Source: Fulvia fulva
Lineage: Eukaryota > Ascomycota > Dothideomycetes > Mycosphaerellales > Mycosphaerellaceae
Length of the DNA stretch: 64,000 bases
Direction of reading: 5' to 3'
Assembly: GCF_020509005.1 (NCBI RefSeq)
Contig: NC_063018.1
Coordinates: 3,596,001 to 3,660,000, forward strand
Shown: positions 56,001 through 64,000 of the stretch, piece by piece
Numbering within the stretch: the stretch's first letter is position 1
Layout of the letters: every line of letters starts with the position of its first letter
Made by a program: the position numbers and the translations under genes
Notes under the pieces: model-generated
What the model saw: the letters and a program-made list of their open reading frames with translations, nothing else
Database searches by the model: none
Told to the model about the DNA's origin: nothing

Positions 56001-58294
56001 ACAAAACTCTTTAAGAACTTCTATAGTCCTCGAAAAATACGAACGCGGGTTAATTCACGGTAGTCAACCCGCTATAAGTATTAGAAGTCCGGTTTTGAAA
56101 CAAGTCCGCTTTTCGAGTCTAGTCGGGGAGACCTTAGCAAATATATTAGGGGCGGAGTGTTCTAATAATACGGCGTATCGACATCGATAAGAAGGTATAA
56201 CGAAGTCAAAACCCAAGCCTATAGACACGACTATCTTCGACTACTTTAAGAACTACTACGGCCCTGTATTATAATAAAGAGAAAATGTCCTCGACCTTAG
56301 CCCGTATTCGAAGAAATTGCTAGGACTACTCGGGAACCGCTAATACTTAAGCGCTAAGGTGACTACTAACGCTCTAGGAGAGTAGGTCATTATAAATATA
56401 TACTCCGTATAGGGCGACTAGTATACGGAGATCCTAAAACAGGGCCAGATTAATAGGTAGGCTTATAAACAAGACGTAGGGTTATATAGACCCGGTATTA
56501 GGATGCCGTATATATTTACTATATATAAGCGAAAAGCTAATAAGAAAAGACCTATTAATACGAGCGTTTACGAGAGGCCTTAGTCGAAAGTAGATAGTGA
56601 TATAGATTAGAAGCGGAAGGCCCTTTACTAGGAATCTCTAATACTAGTAGGGCAAGGCCCGTTCGATAGGAGGTATCTTATTAAAAAGTTCTCTAGTATT
56701 AAGCGCGGCTCGAGGATCACACCTAAAAGGCTCGCTAGTATTAAGGTTAGTATTGCTCTCTCGGCTAAGGAAAGACAGATGTTTAATAAAATACTCTTTA
56801 ACCGAGAAGGTATCCTAGCGTAGGATTTTAGCTATATACGGTAGATTAGACATAATGTTATACCTCCTTAGAAGATCATAACAATTGCGTATAAACCGTA
56901 GTAGGCGCGGAACATCGGTTATACCTAAGCTTACGAGCAATTATAGAACAGATAATCCGCGCTCGAATTAAGAACAGAATTCTTAAGTATAGTCAAGGTA
57001 CTTATACAGATGCTTAGTTCTTAGTAGCGAAGAAGGTCGAGCTAAATAGCAAAGCTATACTATATAGGTTGATTAACTCCGCTATACTCTTAAACGAGGT
57101 GACGATAAGGGATACGAACATTCCCCTAGATACGGACGGGTTCTCGGAAGACTTTATTAGGTATAGAGTAGCCTCTTTAGTAGACTTGTTTTCGGGGTAT
57201 AACTAGATTACGCTTAACGAAAGTAGCCGAGACTTAACGGCCTTTATAACGCCTCTTAGGCTTATACGGTATATAACGTTACTATAGGGTATAACGAACT
57301 TAGTTATATAGTTTGTACGGGCAGTAACTAAGGTGCTAATAGATTATATTTCTTACTAAGCAAAACTATTTCTTAACGATATCGGCGTAAAAGGTCCTAC
57401 TAAGGACTATAGTAACGCTAAGGTAGAGCCTAGCCTTCGACAATAGGTCGTAGAATATATTATGTCCCTGAATCTTATTCTTACGGACCTAGAGAGGGCC
57501 GGAGCGGTAGTCGTAGGAGAGAAGTCGTAGTGGCTTTATAAGATACTAAAGATCGTAGGCTATATTACTAGCCCGAGCGGCCGCTATCTAGATCCTAAGG
57601 TAGTGGCTAAGATCTTAGACTAGCTAACCCTAAAGTGCGTAAAGGACGTTCGAGTTTATATTAGGATCTATATTTACTTCCGGATTTAGGTCCCCTAGTT
57701 CGTAATCGTCGCTCGGCTAATATATAAGCTTTTAAGGAAGGACGTCGAGTTTGTCTAGACTAAGAATAAGTAGTTCTCGAAAGAGAACCTAGTAAGATTC
57801 TTAGTAATAGTACTAGCGATAGTGACTATCTCCTACGCCCTAGGAGCTAGTAGGATCTTCGTTTCTATTAACGCGAGTAGTATTAGGTAGGGTTATATAA
57901 TATCGTAGGAATTACTAGATAACACTCGAGGAAGACACCTAGTAAGGTATAAGAGCGGCACCTAGAACGTAAACGAGGCTAAGTATAATATAGGAAAGCG
58001 GGAGTGCCTCGGAGTACTAAAGGGCCTTAAGAAGGTGTAGCGCTACCTCGTAGGGGTAGACTTTATCCTCGAAGTTAATACTAAAACGCTAGTATAGTAG
58101 TTAAATCGGCTAGTATCCAATATCCTAAACTCTATAATAGTAAGGTAGGTTACTTAGATCCGGCTATTCGCCTTTAAAGTAAGGCATATCGATAGGAAGA
58201 AGTACTCTAGACCGGATATACTGTCTCGTAAACTACCTATAGCTAAGGAGCTTACGGAACCTAACGATAATATTAATAAGATAATTAACGATAA
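53000..58294 (+). pseudogene. element D gag-pol remnant (Ty3/gypsy-like)
   Basis: Plus strand. A charged N-terminal part leads to a gag-like region near 53430-53720 (sequence resembling a fungal gypsy gag with F-x-E-R-F and L-I). A long middle is without clear motifs. RT lies near 57180-57420: V-D-L-F-S-G-Y-N-Q, L-T-A-F-I-T-P-L, and F-L-N-D-I-G-V-K-G-P, where the catalytic L-D-D has become L-N-D by a RIP-type change. RNase H is near 57800-58210, ending with F-K-V-R-H-I-D-R-K-K-Y-S. The lineage differs from element H: its active site lies in F-L-x-D-I-G-V-K-G-P. Copia C interrupts it at 58294; 63911-64000 continues it. Confidence 0.75.
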
Positions 58295-58530
58295 TGTTAA
58301 ACAGGTACGGGTAGATAGTAGCGGAGTAGAGTAAGAGATCAATCTTCAACTAACTAATAGCACGAGCATATAGTAATATATTAGGAACCAATGTGTTGAT
58401 TGTGTTAGATGTCTATCTAAGCTAAAGGGGAGAGAAGGTATCTCCCTACAAGCTGAGTCATTATAGATACCTTAGGCTGCTAGATCACTCCCTAAATTGT
58501 TAACTCGCTTTAAGATGCTATATCTTAACA
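58295..58530 (-). repeat. 3' LTR of copia C
   Basis: From tgttaaacaggtacgg to tatcttaaca, the reverse complement of the copia A LTR with RIP-type changes. It keeps some CpA/TpG (caatgtgttgattgtg) that is lost in its partner at 63676-63910, so the two LTRs were RIPped independently. Confidence 0.93.
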
Positions 58531-58595
58531 CTCCTACTCATCTTGTATAGGAGGTTACAGTCTGCTCACTTCCTATTAATAGTACTTAGACCTTT

Positions 58596-61500
58596 TTATA
58601 ACAGGTTTAGCTAGCTTATAAACCTCTAGAAGTGTAGACTAGTCTTTGGTTTTATAAACCCGTCTATAACTATCTTAGAGGTTAGGGTGTACTTAATAGC
58701 AATAAGCCTCCTCTACTAAAGTTTCCTAACAGCATTATAGGCAATGTCAATGTACTTCGACTTGTTATGAACATGTACATCTTTTACTAGGGTGAGGGCA
58801 GCTTGATTATTACCTCTTAATTGGACTAGTCTCAAATTTCATACAGTCTCCTAGTTTCTAGTGATTCTTAGTTAATAGGAACAGTCTCCTACTAACTCTA
58901 GACAATCCATTTCTCTTAGTAGTAAAGCTAGGAATTAGGACTACTTCGTATATACATTTATAGCTATGTATTTAGCCTCTATTATAGATGTTGCTACAGA
59001 CTTTTACTTCTTGCTTATCTAAGAAACTGGTGCCCTATAGAGGAAGAAGACATACCTAAGGATTAAGACTCTGTCTACTTTGTCTATTACATAATCAGAA
59101 TTATAGTATCTAATAAGGTGTCCTTTTCTAGACTTTAAGAACTGAAGTCCTAGATTAGGGTATGATCTTAGGTACCTAGTAATCTTCTTTAAAGCCTTCA
59201 TGTGGTAGGTGGATGGGTCACTCACAAATGAGCTTATCCTTCCTAGGGCAAAAGCAATGTCTAGCCTTGTAATTGTTGCTAGCTATATCTAAGTACTATT
59301 GATACTCTAGTACTCTGCCTTGTTATACCTCTTATCTATATAGCTTAAAGGTTTGAGGGCCTTATAGCTGTCTATAGGTGAGTGTGTAGGTGCTACCTTC
59401 TTATAGTTCATTCCTATCTTAGCTAGGCTGTCCCTAACAAAGTGTCCTTGGTCAAGTTTCAGGATTCCTCTCTTCCTGTCCCTTGTGACTCTTATGCCAA
59501 GGATCTTCTCAGGTTCACCTAGATCTTTGATCTTGAAGATCTTGCCAAGTTCTCTTTTGAACTAGAGAATATCTGTCAACTTTAGTGTAGCAATTAGAAT
59601 GTTATCCACATATATAAGGATTATGATCTCCCTCTTCTTATAGATAAGTAGGCATAGATCTACTTCTGACTATGTGAATCCAATCTCTCTAAGCTTTGAC
59701 ACATAGAGTTGATTCCAATCTCTAGCTGCTTACTTAAGTCTATATAAGCTTTTGAGGATTTTGAACACTATGTTTAGTAGAAGCTCAACTCCTAGTAGTA
59801 GTAACATGAAGATGTCTTTATAGAGGGTGCTTTCTATAAATGCATTGTTTATATCCACTTAGTAAAGATAAAGATCCTTCTTATACACAATAGCTATAAA
59901 CACCCTAAGGGTGTCCCGTCTTACTATAGGTGCAAATGTCTCTATAAAGTCAACACTAAACTTCTATAAGAAGCCCCTTGTAACTAGTCTAGCCTTGAAC
60001 TTTTTAATAGCTCTACTAATGCTTCTCTTAATATCAAAGACCTATCTTAATATAACTAGATTTGCTCCTTTTAGTAGAACAGAATTTTCCTAGGTATTAT
60101 TACTCTATAGAGCATCTAGTTCCTTTTAGATTGCTTCCTTCTAAAGATGTCCCCATTTCTTGTCATTTATAGCATCCTTATAGGATTTTGGAATTAGGAC
60201 CTCTTACTTATATATAATAGCTTCTATAGTTACTATAAAGGCCATTTCCTTAACTTCTTCTAGGAATTCGCTAACCTATAGTATTGAACTGTCTACTAAT
60301 TATATAGCTATAAAGAAAGCTTAGTAAAACGCAGCAAGGTTCTCTAAGAGGTCTATTACTTCTCCTACTTTAGTAGTTAGTTCGGGCTTAGGGACTATAG
60401 ATTTTAGGGCTTTCTGTTTCATATTATAGCCCTTAACATCATAGTCAGCCTTTCTCTTTCTAAGGGATGATTTAGGGACCGTCACTTATGACCTAGTAAC
60501 GTCTATTTCCTAGGGATCTAGGGAGCTTCTCTTAATTAGCTGATCGATTTTCTGAAATTCCCCTACGTTCTCTAGAGGTTAGGGAAGTTATATAAACAGC
60601 TTTCTCGGCTAAGCGACTTTAGGGCTCTCAATTAGCTAATCTATTTCGGGGGTGCTCTAATAGACGCCTGAATAGTAGGTAGATTGTCCTAAGGATACGT
60701 TCTTCCTCGGCCTTCCTAAGGGCTTCCTAGCTAGTATACTACTTAGTAGATTCAATGTTAGAACATTAAGACCTATATCACCTCTAGGCTAGTCCTTAAA
60801 GAAGTCTATATATATGTGTTATTTAACAGCTCTTATGTCTAGTTCCTAAAAGAGCTAGGCTTTAGCTATGTTTTTAATATACCTAATAAACACTGCATCT
60901 TTACCCCTATTTATTAGCTTGTCACTTCTTGCCTATTGAGGTTAGGATCTTGTGTCTATATAGACAACAGCTTTATATCCCTAAACTTTCAAATAGTTAA
61001 TGGTCGGTTTGATACTATCAAAAGCCTTATCTAGTAAAACCTTGAACCTATCGTAATCTAGACTATTTAGCAGTTTGTTCCTTATATAAGTTTAGGCCTC
61101 TAGTACTTTAGGCCAAAATTCAACCGGCATTTTAGCCTCTTTAAGCATTGCCCTTATAGAGTCCTCTAAGGTTTGTATTGACCTCTTAACTGGTCTATTC
61201 TATAGAGAGTTGTATGCCTTAGTCGGCTCGAGCCTAATCCCTAAATCCTTCTCCTACTACTTCACTAATACAATAAGTTCTTTTATATTGTCAAGTCTTA
61301 CTACTTTTAGCTACGCTAATGATTTCCTCTCTGCTTTAATCTTCTAGTTCTAGAGAGCAACTAGAGCATCTTCTCTTTTCCTAAGAGGAAAGGTCCACTT
61401 CTTCCTAGAGAAGTTGTTAACAATCTCAAGCTAGTATTGAAATCCTAGTCTTAAGATTAGTAGTAGGCTATATATGTTAATAGATATAAGGGCAAGTCTT

Positions 61501-63227
61501 TTAGGTCTTCTCTCTATAACTTTGCCTTTGTACTTCTTTATCTTTGCTATTGAATATACTCTATACTAGTGAAAGCTATCCTTAGGGATAGGAATAGGTT
61601 CTTTTAAGTCTGTTACCTTATAAAAATTCTAGAGCAAATTCTTCCTAAAGTGTGCAAATCTTCTATACCAAAGCTCCTACTACTTTAGGTCGGTCTCTAA
61701 TTGAGCAGTCACAAAGGCATTCTCTATTAGTAGTGCATATAATGAGTAATGTGCCCGTTCTTGTAGGAGAGGAGAAATCTTATCAATAAATAGAACCCCC
61801 CTAAGGAGCTTTGTCTAGACAATAGTCTTACTAGAGGGGGAAACAAGAGAAAATGATAGAGGTTACACACCAAACTACTTGCTAAACTAGTTCTATAAAA
61901 CCAGGTTCACTTCTAGCTTAGGTATAAGTAGGACATCTTCCAAAACAACTTTTCTGCTAGCTCTCCTACTCATCTCTACATTCCTAATATAAGTGGCTAA
62001 TAAAAACCCACCTCCTACTTTGATCCATTTCTTCCTTGTTAAGGGAGTTATAGATCTAAAGAGGCAGCTTTGGTCAGTTATATAGGATGAAGTATAGGAG
62101 TCAAGTAACTACTCTAACGAGGGGAACTTGCCTTAGACTTCTATAGTTGAGTGAGCCACTTTATTATACTCATTATTATCAGATATTGTCTCTAGGGATG
62201 AGCTACATAAGTCACGTGACTCTTAGGCGGAAAACCCTTTTCTAGTCTTCTTTACTTTAGAGGTATAAGACTAGGCCTAGTTCTTCTAGAGTGACAGTAT
62301 GTCAGAGCTAAGTTTCTTCACTATTTTCTTAAGTTCTTCTATAGAGGATTTCTCTCTTAGTGTCCTCCTTAAAGTGGGTAGTAGAGTTCTCTTCTTCTTA
62401 ACATATATTGTATTCTAGGAAGATAGTGGTTAGGAATGAGATCTAAGGACCTTTCTTGCCTTAGGCAGACTAGGGCAGTCCTTAATTAGATGATCCTTCT
62501 TATAGAGAAGGTAGGAGAGTGGTCTTGCTAGACCTAAGGGCTTGACCTAGGTAGCTACTATACTATACTTAGCCTTAGAGGGATCTAGCCTAGCTTCTTG
62601 AGCTTTAAGGATCTTTAAGGTCCTTTTATAATCCATCTTTAGCTAAGCCATAATAGTATCCCTAGCTATATAGTAGTCAGGTAGTAGTGAGCTTAAGAGC
62701 TAGGTCATCCTTATATTAGCTTTCCTATAATACTGACCCTCTAGGTCAATATTAGCAATCCTTTTTCTAAGAGAAACTAGGTATGTCTATACAGATCTAA
62801 TAGTGAACTCTTCACTTATCTTAAAGGTCACAAATTGCTTTGTAAGCTCATATATATAGGTTGGTAGCACCTAGCTATACTTGTTCTAGAGATATACCTA
62901 CTTCTTAGCGCTCTACTTATATAAGCCCTTAAGCTCAAATTTATCTTCTTCTGTGATCCTACTAAGGATACTGAAGTTATATACTACATTATGTCCTGTC
63001 TATATTAGCATATTAAGGATCTCTTTAGTTATAGCCTCTTCTTAGAGTTTTAGAGTCTTGCCTTTGATGTTGTTAAAAGACACTTCTATTAGGTCATCAA
63101 TTACAAAGAATGCTAATTGGCTCTCTATCTTATATCTCTAAAGGTTGAACCATCTCTTCTAATTGTCCCTCCTAAGAATTAGGATTTTGCCTCCCTTCTC
63201 CTCTATCTTCTCTTAGTATAGATCTAT
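58596..63227 (-). pseudogene. copia C gag-pol, inactivated by RIP
   Basis: Collinear with the copia A polyprotein. The start codon ATG is now ATA (63225-63227), and many internal CAG, CAA and TGG codons are stops. From right to left: gag (63227-62200), protease near 62110, integrase (about 61700-60850), the CpG-bearing linker (60750-60430), RT (60200-59250), and RNase H (59110-58700). A 68-codon open piece at 59019-59225 covers the region before RNase H (M-S-D-P-S-T-Y-H-M-K and the altered D-S-D-Y). The product would not be made. Confidence 0.92.
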
Positions 63228-63675
63228 AATAAATTGGATATAATAAAACAAGGTGTGTATATTCCAAAGTAGTGGCTCAGATCCTGCTAAGGCTTCTAGT
63301 ATAGAATAGGAAAGTTCGTAGGTATAGATACTAAGGCATGCTTAGTAAAGTAAAGAAGGAGCGGTATAAGGTCTCGGGGCTAGGACATAGGTCTGTCTCT
63401 CCTAGTAGAGCTCCAAATGACTTACTTAAAGTCCTTCTTAATAGTATCTCGATGCAGTTCTGCCTATAGAGTATCTTCAAGGTATTGGCTTTAAGTAAGC
63501 CGTATAGAGTCCTTGTCTAGGTTACCTATTACTTAGTATCGAACTAAGCTCCTTAATAGGATAGACGGGGTAGACTTCTGATTCCCAGATGTTTTCTACT
63601 ACGATAGCAAGGGATACAAGTAAGCTATACTAATATAGGTTGCTCTTATTCCTATATGAACCCGGGCTTATAACC

Positions 63676-63910
63676 TATTAAATAGGTACGGGTAGATAGT
63701 AGCGGAGTGGAGTAAGAGATCAATCTTTAACTAACTAATAGCACGAGTATATAGCAATATATCAGGAACCAATATGTTAATTGTATTGGATGTCTATCTA
63801 AGCTAAAGGGGAGAGAAGGTATCTCCCTACAAGCTAAGTCATCGTAGATGCCTTAGGCTACTAGATCACTTCCTAATTATTGACTCCCTTTAAGATGCTA
63901 CATCTTAATA
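63676..63910 (-). repeat. 5' LTR of copia C
   Basis: 235 bp from tattaaataggtacgg to catcttaata, directly after the primer site aacccgggcttataacc (63659-63675). The target duplication GATAA follows at 63911-63915. Confidence 0.93.
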
Positions 63911-64000
63911 GATAAATTCTTTAGTTACGCCGAGCTAGTTAATACTTTCCCCGTTATTCTAGAGCGTAAACGGCTCCTCGAACCCTAGTATAGTAACAAT
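63911..64000 (+). pseudogene. element D pol, continuation after copia C
   Basis: After the duplicated GATAA the plus-strand sequence continues with a translation containing Y-A-E-L-V-N-T-F-P-V-I-L-E-R, plausibly the stretch between RNase H and integrase of element D. It is cut by the end of the window. Confidence 0.5.

Larger units (their letters stand above)
58295..63910 (-). mobile_element. copia C: full-length, partly RIPped sister of copia A
   Basis: A 5616 bp minus-strand element with LTRs at 58295-58530 and 63676-63910 and a perfect 5 bp duplication GATAA (58290-58294 and 63911-63915). It aligns with copia A end to end. RIP is intermediate: many CpA/TpG remain, most visibly at about 59160-59520. 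Like copia A it is CpG-poor outside one linker patch. It interrupts element D. Confidence 0.95.

Noticed and set aside
59911..60093. 60-codon plus-strand frame
   Set aside because: Antisense to the RT of copia C; a matching antisense frame exists in copia A, so it is a by-product of the RT sequence.

Overview
This window looks like a heterochromatic transposon graveyard from a filamentous ascomycete (Pezizomycotina-type fungus). I found no host gene, tRNA or rRNA. Almost all of it consists of retroelements and pogo-like DNA transposons nested inside one another. Most copies carry the signature of repeat-induced point mutation (RIP): CpA/TpG is nearly absent, TpA is in great excess, CpG is kept, and stop codons sit at former CAG/CAA codons. 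RIP, Tad-like LINEs, a Fot1/pogo family and fungal Ty1/copia and Ty3/gypsy elements all point to an ascomycete. The species cannot be read from the sequence.

Layout. 1-3292: a RIP-degraded coding region I do not recognise. 3293-32479: a minus-strand Ty1/copia element (copia E) stretched to 29 kb by insertions. These are pogo copy 1 (3704-4836), a Ty3/gypsy element (4897-16793), the intact copia A (18012-23626) and a RIPped LINE (23858-28843). The Ty3 element itself holds a young 5'-truncated LINE (6809-11163), pogo copy 2 (12348-13480), a pogo end fragment and an inverted piece of its own reverse transcriptase. 32480-33294: the 3' end of another copia A-family element (copia F), lying in an old LINE endonuclease (LINE G; 33295-33602, resuming at 45232). 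33603-45231: copia B, minus strand, with a LINE (38888-44843) in its 5' LTR. About 46030-51772: a plus-strand Ty3/gypsy element (H). 51773-52604: a minus-strand LINE piece. 52603 to the end: another Ty3-like element (D), interrupted by copia C (58295-63910), a partly RIPped sister of copia A.

Most boundaries were placed by hand from paired LTRs or TIRs and target-site duplications: AGCGG (Ty3), CTACT (copia A), GCTAT (copia B), GATAA (copia C), TA (pogo) and 14-15 bp (LINEs). Together these give a relative order of insertion.

Two elements stand out as young. Copia A has LTRs in which I see no difference and one uninterrupted 1551-codon frame with every domain. The LINE at 6809-11163 has an open (5'-truncated) ORF1 and an ORF2 broken by only two stops, both explicable as single C-to-T changes at CpA. 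Both are strongly CpG-poor, unlike the CpG-rich older families around them, which suggests a different mutational history or origin. The window shows no accessory gene system beyond mobile elements. The less ordinary signals are the pogo-flanked inversion, the DDE-less pogo copies of equal length, the half-tRNA primer sites shared by four copia elements, the LINE 5' UTR motif arrays, the patchy RIP, and the unidentified reading frame at the left edge.
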